The notes under the pieces: generated by a model | Seen by the model: only the letters and a program-made list of their open reading frames with translations | Database searches by the model: none | Told to the model about the DNA's origin: nothing | Shown: in pieces, positions 1-12,357 of the stretch | Numbering within the stretch: position 1 is the first letter of the stretch | Layout: each line of letters begins with the position of its first letter | Program-made: the position numbers and the translations under genes | NCBI GenBank assembly: GCA_039621445.1 | Contig: CP154956.1 | Span: 71,360,914-71,424,913, forward strand | From: Euglena gracilis | Taxonomy: Eukaryota > Euglenida > Euglenophyceae > Euglenales | Direction of reading: 5' to 3' | DNA length: 64,000 bases

Positions 1-268
1 AGATGGCAGAGGCCCAGTGACACTGTCATTGACAGTGCTGTCACCTTGACCCTGACACTAACCTTCACCTCACCGTGACTGACTCTGCGCTTCCCTGTGT
101 GCTGCATGCTCTTTTGTAGTGTGGCCGATGCAAAGTGTGAGCAACGAGGATTTTGTGTGGACGTGCCTGATGGTCGCCTGGGGGTTGACTGTAAGGTTGC
201 CTGGGGGTTGTCTGAGGTTCGGGCTAGGAACTTTGGTCTTCGGTTATAGGGCACCATTGGATGGCTCT

Positions 269-340
269 AGGGCGATCCAGGGCGATGCAGGGCGATGCAG
301 GGCGATGCAGGGCGATGCAGGGCGATGCAGGGCGATGCGA
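269..340. repeat. 10-bp tandem repeat (GGGCGATGCA)n
   Basis: About seven head-to-tail copies of the decamer GGGCGATGCA, the first slightly changed (GGGCGATCCA). The period is not a multiple of three, so ORFs crossing it give repeated residues in all frames and are not evidence of coding. Confidence 0.9.
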
Positions 341-587
341 GGCCCAAAGGGGTGGGTGACCGAAGGTGCTTGCTCTGCACCTACGGAGCCGGACTTTTTC
401 TTCGTGTTGCCCTGTGCCAGCAAGGTGCCATGAAAAGGGTCAACCTTCGGCTTCTTGGCATCTTGCTGGTATACCGTGAGAGCAGCCAGGAACAGGTCCG
501 TCCTACGGGGAGGTGGCAAAAGACCATTCACAAAGTTTGCCGTGCGTTTAGCCATAGTGAGAGGGCTATAAAAAAGGAGAAAAAAAG

Positions 588-710
588 ATTAACACGTTTT
601 CCATTGGGGCATCTGTGGCAATGACACGTTTTCCATTAGGGCATCTGTGGCAATGACACGTTTTCCATTGAGGCATCTGTGGTAAGGCACGTTTTCCATT
701 AGGGCATCTT
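588..710. repeat. 32-bp tandem repeat, about four copies
   Basis: Four imperfect copies of a unit beginning ACACGTTTTCCATT and continuing into GGGCATCTGTGGCAATG. Copies differ by single bases (AGGG, GAGG, GGGG) and the last is truncated. Confidence 0.9.
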
Positions 711-812
711 TTTTCGGTCCGAATTTCACATTTTCGCGTTTTTGACCCCTGGTGTGAATCATGACCACGAATTTCAGGGCAGGCATTTGGCGGGCTCTGA
801 ACACGTTTTTAA

Positions 813-915
813 ACAAATTGTGGTTGACCCAGATTTCAGCCAGAGAACGTGTTCAGCAGGGGGGACCCCTGCTGAACACGTTTTCAGGCTGAAATCTGGG
901 CTCAGCCACAATTTG
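813..915. repeat. Long near-perfect hairpin (about 50-bp arms)
   Basis: The left arm starts ACAAATTGTGG and includes CCCAGATTTCAGCC and AACGTGTTCAGCAGG. The right arm returns CCTGCTGAACACGTT, GGCTGAAATCTGGG and CCACAATTTGT. The centre is a short GGGG/CCCC stretch. It is probably a foldback element, with no coding content. Confidence 0.9.
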
Positions 916-1393
916 TGTGTAGAAAATAGATCTGCTTAGGAATTTTTTGAACTTTTTTTGGGTTTTCATATGTGCAGCTTTTTTCCTTATGGGAATGAAT
1001 TTCTTGAACAAGGTTGTCGCTATTGCACACTCCTGCTCCTCAAGAAAATTCTCAGCATCAGCATGGCGTGCAACCCAAAGTGCATTGCCACAAAGTTTCT
1101 GGAAAGGTGTGCCCAGCAATTCCGTTTTGCAGACCCCATTTTGATTCACTCTGCACAGGTGGGTGTCATCCACTTCCGCAAGTTGACAACAATACCGTTT
1201 TACATTGCTTCTTTGGCCCTGACATCCCACTGCCAGATGGCCATGCTTTTCCTTGGCAGCGGTCTGTTTTGTTTTTTTGTCTCTGTTTTTTTTTTAATTG
1301 CTGATGGTGTTGATGCTGAATAAATTTTCGGGGGATTCCAGAGGATTTCTTAAGCCGGAGGGGACCCCATCCCCCCGGGGGGGGGATCCAGCC

Positions 1394-1442
1394 AGCCAGC
1401 AGCCCAAATCAGGGCTCCCAGCCCTGATTTGGGCTGCTGGCT
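1394..1442. repeat. Perfect hairpin in a G/C-run block
   Basis: AGCCAGCAGCCCAAATCAGG on the left is matched by its exact reverse complement on the right, ending GGGCTGCTGGCT, with a three-base loop. Runs of C and G lie on both sides, as inside the introner-like elements further along. Confidence 0.9.
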
Positions 1443-4068
1443 CCCCCCCCTGGGGGATCAGTGAAATAAAGTTGGGTCCAGCCCGGCCGGAGGCTGGGCC
1501 AGCCGCAGGCTAGCTGGGCAGGTCAGCCAACTGGGCTGCCCAGCTCACTTATCCCTGCATTTTTTTTCTCATCACAGCTTCCTTGCCCTCAATGTCTGGC
1601 ACATACACTAGCTCCATCCATCAAAATGTCGAGAAGGCAAAAATGTTTCAGAAATTTTTTTTTCATCGAACCAGCCCAGCCCAGCCCCCTCCAGCCCCGG
1701 ACCCCCCCTCCTCATATTCTGATAAAAACTTGGTGGAATTGCTCCCATACCATGTTTGGGTTCAGCTCAAAAATGTGATTTTTGGCTGGCTCGAATCACC
1801 GGAATCCCCCTGGGGATTTCTCAAGGTCCCCCCCTCGCGGGGGGTCCAGCCACCAGCTAGCAAAAAGGCTGCTGGCTGGAAACGAGCTGCTGGCTGGACC
1901 TCCCCCTGAGGGGGGGTAGTATTTTTTTCAAAATGGGAAAATGCCTGGCCTTTATTTTTATGGAAAGGCAGGGTATTTTTGTGTGGGAATTGTGAATTGG
2001 GAATTGGGAATGTGGGGATGCGTGTAGGAAAAGGATTTCCAAAGGGTTGACATCCCCTCATTGACCCCCACTACCAATTAAAATGTTTTTTTTTGCATTC
2101 AGGGTTTATTTTGAAATAGCCTGCCCCTGAGGCCCAATGTGAAAGCTTCTTACATGGGGAGTGGTCTGACACAACAATGGTAGCAGCAACTGAATTTTAA
2201 AGAGTCAAGGAATCCAAATAATTCTTGGCTTTTGGTGGGGTGTATTTTTAAGGTGTAGATTTAGAAATTAATTTTAAAAACTTGTAAAGTTTTTTTTTAA
2301 AAGGCGGGTTTCAAGATTTTTGAGTTTTTCTATTTTTTAATCCAATAGGCGGTCCAAGGGCCATCTTGGCATCGAATGGGTTCCAAATAAAAAAGAAAGT
2401 TGAAACCCCCATTTTTTTCGGATAGACAGTGTTCCAGCGATGCCAGATATCAGTTTTTTTTTCACCTGGAGTTGGCTTGTTTTTTGCTGAGATGTTTATT
2501 GCTCCAATTTCCAAAATTTCCCCAAAAATGATTTTTTTTTAAAGGGTTTTGACGCATTTTGCCAAAACTTTGAAAGCTTTTTTTAAAGTCTTTTTTCGGG
2601 GTTCGAAGGCGCTTCAAAAATACCCTCTGGCTTTTGGATTGTTCCAACATCATTTTCGCAGTTCTCTGCACGCTGAGAAAGTGCAAAAAAATGAAAAAAA
2701 TGAAAAGAAGAAGAGAAATACCTTTGGGGGTTGAGATTTCCATGGGCTGTTGCACCCACATGGTGTTTGTGAGAATCATGGTCTGATGAATGTGACTTTA
2801 CCATGCCCCCCCTAACTTCCCTCTTTACTGTTCCCATGGGCGGGGGGACGGGAACAGTACAATGCCAGGCACTTTTTGTAAAGGACTCTTGGAACAAAGA
2901 GAGAAACAGGGATTTTTTTTTGGTTCATTTCAGGTACTCTCATTCCTGTCAAACTCCAAACCAACGCCAAAATGGATGGATGGGTGGATGCTGGGGAGTT
3001 GCAATTTTCAAGCATTTGAACCAAAAAAGCTTCATTTTGGCATTTTAGGTGGCCTTTTGGGTCGTACTTGGTTGGTTCGTTCATGGCCCATGAAAACAGT
3101 TTGTGAGGGGGAACCCCATTGTCCCCCCTTACTGTTTCCCCCCACTCACTGTTCCAATGGGACCAAAAAGGGGGCCATAAGACGGGAACAATAAGGGGGG
3201 GCATGGTAATTTCTTCTTTTTCAATTTTGATTCTTTGCCAGGTATGGAGAGGCAATGGAGTTGCTGAAGACAGTGCCTCCTCATCCTGGGTTGATCAAAT
3301 TCCACCCTGCACCATGGGCAACCTTTGAGGTTCTCCACATTATCCATTTATGGACATGCCTCATTTTTCCACCATCAAAAGACCCATTTGGATTCCAAAT
3401 TGACAAGAAAATCCATCTTTCTGCATTTTTTTGCCAACTGTTCTCTGCGGAAATTTTTTTTGGCAATTCCAATGGATTCGTCCAAGCTTGATGGGTCCTG
3501 TGGAGAATTATTGTCTCAGAAAATTTTGATGTGCTAGACGCATGATAATTGCAACAATTGATGCATGGAAGGAGGTAATTTTTTGGAGCAAATGGAACAA
3601 CTTTTTTTTATCAGAAAAACACGGTTCATGTTGTCTACAATCATCTTTGCCAGTCCTATAATAACCGTGCCCAACGATTGGGGGGGTTAGGGGTTAGTCC
3701 CCCCCCCCCCCAGCAACTGGCGCAACGAAGGGCTTCTCTTGAGAAAGATCGCACTCTCGCCAGGGGGTGCTATCACGGGGGGATATGCAAGTTGCATACT
3801 GTGCTTTTTTGCATAACCCAAAATCTTAAAGTTTGCATTTTTTGTGTAATTTGCATTTTTTTGATAATGAATTTTTTTTGAAAAGTCGCATTTTTTGCAT
3901 TTTTTGCATATTTTTCCTTTCCGATTATTTTTTTGGGCATTTGTGCAGGCAACTTTCTCTTCAGACAACTGCACGTTGCATACCGCATGTTTTTTGGACC
4001 AATTTTACATTACCAGTAGTTGTATGATGAAATGGCAGCAAGCTACTGCTTGCCCCCCCCCCCCGGGG

Positions 4069-4471
4069 GTCCAAGTAGTAGCACCAGGGGGGGGGGTCCG
4101 TGTGGTAGCTTCCGCGTCCGACGTTCCCCCGTTTCGGCCCCGCGGACCCCCGGACCGGCGCCGGATCCGGGCCAAATCGGTCGGATCCGGGGAGATTTCC
4201 CACTTATTTTGGGGGATAGGGTTAGGATTCGGATCGGCAGCCGAAAATGGGCACCTTTTGGGGGCAAAGTTAGGCCGGAGGTTGAATTCGACCCAATTCG
4301 GTCGGAAACCGTCGGGAATGCGGCCGAACCTCTCCCTAAATTCCTAAACGTGGGAGCCCTCTGGGGAATCCGGTCGGAACCCCAACCCTATCCCGAACAA
4401 TAACCCTGAATTCTCCCGAAGGTCGGTCGCGGGAGCTACCACACGGACTCCCCCCTGGAGCTACTACTTGG
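4069..4471. repeat. Inverted-repeat element (about 400 bp)
   Basis: The left end reads CCAAGTAGTAGC, then a G run and GTCCGTGTGGTAGCT. The right end reads AGCTACCACACGGAC, a C run and GAGCTACTACTTGG. The interior is GC-rich and shows no recognised protein. No clear target-site duplication was seen. Confidence 0.7.
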
Positions 4472-5285
4472 ATTCTGCCGACAGCGAAGCGGCTTTTTCG
4501 CCGTTTTGCAAAAAAAGCAGTTTTGAATATATCGGCTTTTGATGGGTGGGAACAGGGGGTTTGGGGTGGGTAGTATTTTGCGTTAACCCCTTGGTCAAAG
4601 ATTTAATTGTGATCATGATGGCTGATGGAGGACAGGTGGGGTGATGATGATGATGATGATGATGTACAGGTCAGGTCTTATGGTCTGGATGAAAATGGAA
4701 ACAAAAATTGACGTGAAGGGGAAAATGATGGGAAATTTTTGATTTGGAAATTGATGATAGGAAATTCAGTGTCTCAGGAAAAATGGGTTGTTGAAATGGT
4801 CAAAATGGTTCTCTGGTGGTCCCTTTTGTGATATTTCATTTCAGACCCCAAAATTTGACCTTATTTCACAACCCCGGTTTTTTGTGTGTCTGATTACCTC
4901 TGAAATTCGGCTCACCCCAAATGTGTTTAAGTTTTGGGGAAAAATAATTGGAAAATCAGGGGGTTTCCATCATTTTTATTTCGTCATTTTTGTTTGGATT
5001 GTGGCAATAAACCTCAAAAAAAAAATCCCCCCGCCCCCCCAGAGTGTGTCTACCAAGCGCCTTTCCGGACGTCCAACATCTTTTTTTTATTATTTTAAAA
5101 CCCAAAAAAAATTTAAAGCCCAAAATTCTCTTTGACCTCCTGAATGGGGTAAACTCCTTTCAAAATAGCCTGGAGGGCCAGGCTTCCTTTTAACTCAGAA
5201 AACCCCCCCTGCCGAGGGAGGGGGTGGGTGGGTGGGTTTGGGGCCGGACGTCCTTGGGGGGGTCCTGGGCTGGAGTCCTGGGTAG

Positions 5286-5882
5286 TAGATTCACTTACAC
5301 CTAACGCCTGAATATTTTGCACGTCACACCGTATATTTTTGCACTTCTGGTCAGTATTTTTGCACTTTATCTCCAAAATGTTTGCACATGTTAAAAATTT
5401 GTTTGCACTTTATCTCAAAAATGTTTGCACTTCATCCCCAAAAATATTCGCCTCCGTTCCGAAAATTTTTGCACTTATTGTGCAAGTGCAAATATTTTGG
5501 CGGCGCGGTGCAAAAATTTTCGAGGGTTTGGGCAATTTTTTTTGAGGGCACTGGGCGAAAGTTTTGACTGGTTGGGGCAAATATTTTTTTGCCGGCCGTG
5601 GGCAAACATTTCAGACGTTAGGTGTAACGCCTGTGTGGCCCCCCCGGGGGGTGGGTGGGTGGGATAGTCCCGAGGGGGTGGGGTGCACCATGGGTTAGAT
5701 TTTTGCCCGGCCAAAGGCCGGGCCGCATTTTTTTTCAACGTTTTTTTTTTCGGCCAATTTGGCTGAATTTGGGTGGGTGGGTGGGTGGGTGGGTGGGTGA
5801 GTGGGTTTTTGAAAAAGTGGGTGGGTGGGTTTGGGCCCAGGCAAAAGTGCCCCCCCGGGGGGGGGGTCACTAAGTGAATCTA
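5286..5882. repeat. TIR element (TAGATTCACTTA ends)
   Basis: TAGATTCACTTA at 5286-5297 is matched by its exact reverse complement at 5871-5882. The interior carries GTGGGTGGGT tracts, C-run/G-run blocks and a nested inverted-repeat element. Flanking duplications could not be recognised. Confidence 0.6.
5295..5627. repeat. Nested inverted-repeat element (TTACACCTAACG ends)
   Basis: The left end TTACACCTAACGCCTGAA and the right end TTCAGACGTTAGGTGTAA form an imperfect terminal inverted repeat with one mismatch. The interior repeats TTTGCACTT and AAAATTTTTGCAC words. It overlaps the left end of the 5286-5882 element, so one may have inserted into the other. Confidence 0.65.
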
Positions 5883-8495
5883 TGACTTAGGTGTGGGTTT
5901 TAGTGCGAAACACCATTTTTTTTTGGGAAATGGTCTGGACGGCCTGATTTTTTGGAGGGGGTCCCCGCACCCCCCCCCCCTCTGCCCCAGGGGTCCGGGG
6001 ATGAGTGGGTGGGGACCCCCTCCCCCCCCCCGGGGCTTCAAAAGGAAGCCTGGTTCGAATGGCCTGAGCCTGGCACCCTGGCAGGCTGGAAGGACAAAAA
6101 TATGGCCAGCCAGCTCATTTTGGGGAGGGGATATGTTTCCCCCCAAAGTTCAACAATTTTGCACTCTGGTTTGATTTGTTTACCAGACTCAGGAGAGGGA
6201 ACGCTAATGCTTTTTTTTTGCTTTTTTTGTAGTTTTCAATTTCGGAAAAATTTGCATTTTTTTCCGTTTTTTTTTTGTGCGTTTTTCCCGCGATTTTTGG
6301 AATTTTGCTGTAAATTTTTTTTGACTTTGAAAAAGCCTTGGGGGCCATGATTGCCCCCCGAGACCAAAAATTTTGTCAATTTTTTTGTCATTTTTTTTAC
6401 ATTTTTTTTTGGTTAATAAAATGCTTATTTTTTTGGTCAACAAAAATTTGCTCATTTTTTTGCAAAATGGACAGTTTTCCCCGGCGGAGCCGAAGTTTTT
6501 CTGAGCACTCTCCAGTGGAAAGGTGTACATCCCAGGGGAGCTCCTAAAGTATTTTATGTGCAATTTGTGTTTTTTTTGTGACTTTTTGTGTTTATTTGTG
6601 TTTTTTTTCTGTTTTTTTTGCATCGCGTTTTTTTAGGGTCCATGTTGCGTCCCCCCCGCCCGCTTGAGTGTCAAATTCGCACACAAGGTGATGACGCCAA
6701 TTCGTCACAAGAAACCCAAGAAACTTGCTTTGATTTTGTATTCATCAGATAGCTGGGTCAGCAAATAGGATTTTCACATTGTTTCTGTCACAATTTCATT
6801 TTTATTGGTCAACTGATGAAACCCATTGCAGGTTATTTGTCGCTATCAATTATTCCCAGTAACGCGAGAAGGTGGATCTTTTATGCTGTATGGATAGTGT
6901 TACACTTTGCAGACTCCAATTCCTGGTGCTCCAACATATAGGAATGCTTTGAGCTCTTGAGCTTTTGCTTTGAGGAAGGTGGGAATGTGCTTTTTTTGTT
7001 TTCAGGAACTCGGGCTGGTGCATGATGACATTTATATTGAACGAAAAGGGGAAAAAGGACATCATGCATTGAGTTTTATTCCTTCCAAAATTTATTGTGT
7101 AATCGAGACTTTTTTGTTTGCAACACACCTGTAGTGGCTATTGTGACCGAAAAAGATGTTTCTGTGCCATTGCCACTGTGGAACAGTTATATTTTTTTTG
7201 CAACTGGCTGCGTTGTGGCCAGGATTTTGTTGAGTGCCATGTGTGCTGCCACAATTTTTGAAAGTGTGCGCCTCGACAACGGTGCCATTCCCATCCCATT
7301 CAATTTTGCATAGAGAGAGATATTTGCTGCAAATTTTGATGTGTTCATTCACACACATCTCCACATCTGTTTAAATTTTGCAGCCCCCCCCCCCCGTCAG
7401 GGGGGCCAGCCCCAATTTTGGCCCTGCCCAGCCGCAGCTCAGCTGCACCCCCCCCCCTCGCCGAGTGCTGCTCGCCCAGCTAGACAGCCCCTTTTCGCTG
7501 GACCCATCCAAAAAGCTTTCAGCGCAAAAACCCCCGAAAATTTTTGAAAGAATCGTTCCAAAAAAATGGCCAAAATGGTGTTTTGGGTTTTTTTTCGGGT
7601 TTTTGGGGGGGTTGTGAGATGCTCATTGTTTTCTCCAGATTGTATTTTGCAGGTCATCCTTGGGCAATTATCCGTTTTTTTGGCCATTCAGCCCCCCCCC
7701 CCCCTCCCGGGCTCCAGCCAGCCAGCCCAAGTTTCAAGCCAGCCCAAATTTCTAGCCCTAGCCCAACTAGCCGGGCTCTTTAAAGAGATGTGTGCTCAAT
7801 CAATAAAAATCCCTCGATCATGAGTTGGCATCACTCCCACTCTTGCTGTTGATTGTGATGGAGAGATTGTCATTGAAGCCGGGATTGAGCATCGCATTTC
7901 AGTTGCAGAAGGGAAAACTCAAATGATCAGTGGTCAGTGAGATGCGGTGGTGTGAAGATTGTGCCAGTGGAACCCCCTGAGAGAACAAACAAATTGTTGC
8001 TTCTACAATAGCTAACTATGCAAAAAAAAAGCTGCCCATTTTGACACCATGCACTGCTTTTCGGCTGGCTGACAAAATTTTTGTCGATAGGGGGTTTTCT
8101 AGCTGGCAGAACCAGTTGATAGCCTTGCAAAGCTACCAGATGGCCATTTTCATTTTTTTTGGGGTGTGTTCAGAAGAGAAGAAAATTTCGTCGAAAGGAT
8201 TCTTTTTATTTTTATGCATTTTTTCATTTTTGCTTTTTTCACTTTTTGTTTGGTTTTTAGCCAATCACAATTGACATTATTTTTATATTTATTTCAGCAT
8301 TGCATTAATGTTTCAACATTACTTTATTATTATTTGGAAATTGTTTTCGAGATTATATGTATACACGTATGTGTTATGTATTCATTCCTGCGAAGAAATG
8401 ATGATCTTTTCATGTAAATTTTCGCCAATTTATTTTGATCTCTTGCCCCATGTTTGACGAAATTGGATGCCTTGCCAGACGCATTTTTACGCGAG

Positions 8496-8557
8496 CGAAA
8501 TCCAAGCAATTCTTCCATGATGTATCGTGCGTTTTTTCGCGTTTCCAGCGTTCACAG
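8496..8557 (+). CDS. HDAC exon (first recognised)
   Basis: Encodes YRAFFRVSSVHR, matching the YxxAFxxGxL...RR stretch just before the RRIGF motif in class IV-like deacetylases. It ends in an excellent donor, CACAG/GTAGGT, with two bases of an Arg codon completed by the next exon. The upstream border is unclear; an AG lies at 8494-8495. Confidence 0.55.
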
Positions 8558-11500
8558 GTAGGTGCATTGAGGCGTTCAATGGTTCTTCTGACCTCAAATA
8601 TTGAATGGGGTGGGGACCAGGGAGTGGGTACAGCTGACCAATTGGCCACGGCCGATTAGTCCCAGTTGTCAAAGGGACCTTCAGCCGTGTGTAAACCTTG
8701 CCTTTTCAGGCTTTATTTTTTTTTTTATTTTGTTATAATTATTTATTTTATTTTTTATGGTTCAGTGACACCACAAAATAAACACATAAACACACACTGG
8801 AAAAACCCAGCAGCTTGAGCATACGTCCCTTTTCCCCTTACGCAAGTAGTTCAGCGTTCACTCCCGACAAACCACTTCAGAAGGATTGGATTTGCTGCTG
8901 CTGAACACTGCGATCTCGTGGCAAGCAGCTTTGGGGTGGCAGGTCACCATCTCAACCCACTCCTTGCCGACAGTTCAGAAGCGAGGCTTTTTTTAAAGGC
9001 AATTTTCGCCTCAAATTTGAAAAGCATTTACGGCATTTGTTAAGCCTTTAAAGGGCGGTCCAAGGGCGGTCTGGGCATCGAACCAACGTCGTTGCGTGTC
9101 AAAAATCAAGGGAATTCAAAAAAATATTTAGGTGGACAGTGCTCCATCTTGCCAGAAATCATTTTTTCCCTGGGAGTTGTCTGTTTTTGCCCAGAGTTTT
9201 GCGGTTTTATTTTGCTCATTTGGAGAAAACTCTGCCAGAAGGTATTTTTTAAAAAAAAATAAATAAAAATTTATGGCATTTTCGCCAAAAAGGCACTTTT
9301 TTTAAGGCGCGTTTTTTTCAGAAAAATATTGCCTGTCAGAAGCCTCATTTTGGTTTTTGGATTTTGTACCAACTCGGTTCGCATGCAGTCAATTTCTCTT
9401 ATCAGGTGCTGCCGTTGCTGCCACCCGGCTCGCTTTGAAATCCAAGGCAAGAATTGTGGGCTGCATATCCGGGGGCACTCATCATGCCCACCGGGCTTTT
9501 GGTGCTGGGTGTGCTTCTTGTAATTTTCCCATTGCCATTCCCATTTTCGCATTGTTTTCTGTAATGACAGAAAATGCACCATGTGGATAATGAACGGTGC
9601 ACAGTGCTGATAGACAGAGGTCAAAAGCACGGAGTGTGGAGAGCGCAGAGCACGGAGAGCATGAAGAAAGAGGGAGGTCTCTTGACCAAAACAATCAGCG
9701 AGTGCTTTCATTGTTGGGAAACTGTCACAGCTCGTCCAGTCCAAAACCTGGTTCTCTGAATGTACCCCACACATCTCCTTTCATGCAAGCTTGCATGAAA
9801 TCCAGAAAAACATAATGACGTTTTTCTTTTGTGAATTTTTCATAAGGTGGGTCATGACGTTGTATTTTTGACACATTTTTTGTTAACATTATTGAAATTG
9901 AGAGTAATTTGGGTTAATCTGGTTGATTTTGATTTCCACAAAGAAATTTGGGTTCATTTGGGTAATTTTTTTTGTCTGGCAACTCAAGAATGATTTCAGA
10001 GTGGTTCTCAGCCTTAATTTCGAGGTCTCGGGCCTCTTGCGGCCAAAAAGGGAAACAAAATTTTCAAATCCACGTGCATGCAAGTGTGTGTGAAAATGAC
10101 CCTCCCTCGACACAATGAAAACTTTTATACAAGTTTTCTTGCAAACTTTGCTTCCCAAGTTGGTTTTCAATTCTGAGTGTGGGGAAAGGTATGAAGAGAT
10201 GTGAAGGCTTTGTTTTGGAGCCCTGGTGCTGCCCCAGGTTCTGTGTCTTCAACGATTGCGCCTTGGCCAGGCTTGTGCTTAGTCGGGTGCCTACCCCACG
10301 GGGGGGGGGGTGCTTGGGGCAGGCACCCCATAGCACCCGATCCGACCCCCCCGGGGGGGGGGTTTTGGGGGGTGCCTGCCCCAAGCAGGCACCCACCCCC
10401 CTCCGACCCCGGCGCCGAAGACGCCAGGGGCCCAGAAAAGGGCCATTTTCAATGAAAATTTTCTGGGTCCCCCCCCGCCCCCCCCCCCCCGGGGGTGTGC
10501 CTGCTCGGGGCAGGCACCCTATAGCACCCCCCCCTCCCCCCTGGTCGGTAAGCACAAGCATGGCCTTGGCTGCAGCGATTGCTGTGAAGGAGTTCGGAGT
10601 CCAGACCGTGCTGGTGGTGGATTTGGATGTCCACCAGGTCTGCCCCCTCCCCACCCGCAGGCATCACAGAGCGTTGGCTGCAGTGACCATTGTGGATTGG
10701 AACACGAGGGCTTACTTGATTGTGATTTTCGAGACAGCACCCAAAATTTGCTGTTTCCGCGCCAGCAGCATCCAAGTTGCAACAAAATTCTTTCCAAGAA
10801 CTGTCCCAAACATCTCAAAAACCAAATATTTCTGAATTATTTCTAAACCTCAAAAGTGGTTCTGGGCTCCTCATCGGGTGTTTGGGGATGGGTGCCAGCC
10901 AGGGCAGAACGGGAATCGGCCGAACAGCCAGGGTGGTGGGGGGGGGTCGACCACCCCCCAACCACTCTTCCCATATTTCCGGGAGCACCAATTTTTGGAC
11001 CCGAAAAAATTTTTTCTGGCGCCGGGTGTTTTTTTTTTGACCCATTTTGGGACCCATATAGGGGGTCCCCCCAAAACAAAAACCCCATTTTTTCACCTTC
11101 CAAAAATTGAGCATTTTCTCAAAATTTCGATTTTCAAAGGTTTTTGAAGCAAAAAATGCCATTGAAAGTCCAAAAAATTTCAAAGAGAAAAAATGTCAGT
11201 AAAATTTGACTGTGCCAAAATTTTGTCCACTTTTTTTGACCTTCGGTTTTTTCACCCCCCTCCTAAAAGCTACCAAAATTACAAAACCCTGAATTTTTTG
11301 AGATTATTTTTTGTGAAAAAAATGTGGTTTTTCATCAAAAAATCATGTGTTTTGGGTTCATTTTTCAAAAAAAATTCAAAAAATTTTCTGGCCAAAATCC
11401 CCGTTTCCCCGAAATCGGTGAAAATGCTTTGGTGGGGGGGGGGTCGACCACCCCCCCGCCAGGCCTTCCCGTTCTGCCCAGGTGCCAGCCTACTTCTCCC

Positions 11501-12292
11501 CCCCTTCAAAAGAAAAAAAATCTCCCTCCGACCTAATCGAGGTGGCTACCCACAACTTTCCAACCCATCAATATCAACGCCTGTGCATCCCTTCTTTGAG
11601 AAAAAGGGGTTGGGGCCCTGCGGGCCCATCGGCTTGGAAACTGCCTATCTCCCGCCCGTTTTGGGTCGCAGGGCAACGGCACGGCGGCCATCTTTGAAGG
11701 CGACAAGCGAGTGTACACGTTCTCGATGCACCAAGGGAAGGTTGCCGCAGTCCATCAGACCTCCCAGGATTCCCTGCAATCCATGTCTTCTCTTCTCCCA
11801 TTTTTTTTAAAAAAAAGAAATCCACTGGTCATAAAAACTGGACACAGATAAATTGTTCTGACATCTGCTAAAGTTCAGGGATGCAAGGGGGATGAGAAAT
11901 CATTTCTCAAAAAGAAACTAATTTGTAGGATTTCCCTGAATGCACACATCACAATATTGCACAATGAAACAAACTGCAGTTCTGAGGTAGCATTTGTACA
12001 CCCGGCAGCCTTCATTATGCAATGTTTAAGAACCAACATGCCGATTCGGCCGTGTTGACTCTCGGAATATGCGTTGAATGCTGTTGCTTTGTGCTTATGA
12101 CGAAAGTGTTGGAAGTTGGTTTGAAAGGGTGCTTCTTTCTAGGGGTACCCGATGGCGGACCGGGCAGTGTCGGACATGGATGTCGATCTGCCAGACGGGA
12201 TGGGGGACGATGCATACATGGACATCCTCAGTGCAACTCTTCCAAAGTTGATCGAAGAACTTCGGCCAGGCCTGATCGTCTATCAGGTGTGC

Positions 12293-12357
<65 letters not shown>

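Larger units (their letters stand above)
916..8495. other. Non-coding stretch upstream of the deacetylase
   Basis: About 7.5 kb of T-rich DNA with long T, A, C and G homopolymers and no exon I can tie to a protein family. It holds foldbacks (1394-1442), G/C-run blocks resembling introner interiors (about 1350-1920, 3670-3780, 5940-6040, 7380-7500, 7690-7780) and inverted-repeat elements at 4069-4471 and 5286-5882. The missing first exons of the deacetylase should lie here, but I could not identify them. Confidence 0.6.

Noticed and set aside
244-555. Minus-strand ORF beginning MAKRTANFVNGLLPPP
   Set aside because: The first 60 residues look protein-like, but the frame runs into the 10-bp tandem repeat and there is no family match or neighbouring exon.
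853-1230. Minus-strand ORF of 125 codons, Cys-rich
   Set aside because: Overlaps the 813-915 hairpin, has plus-strand competitors of similar length and no recognised motif.
9271-9774. Minus-strand ORF of 167 codons
   Set aside because: It is antisense to the HDAC exon encoding GGTHHA, whose plus-strand reading fits a known family.
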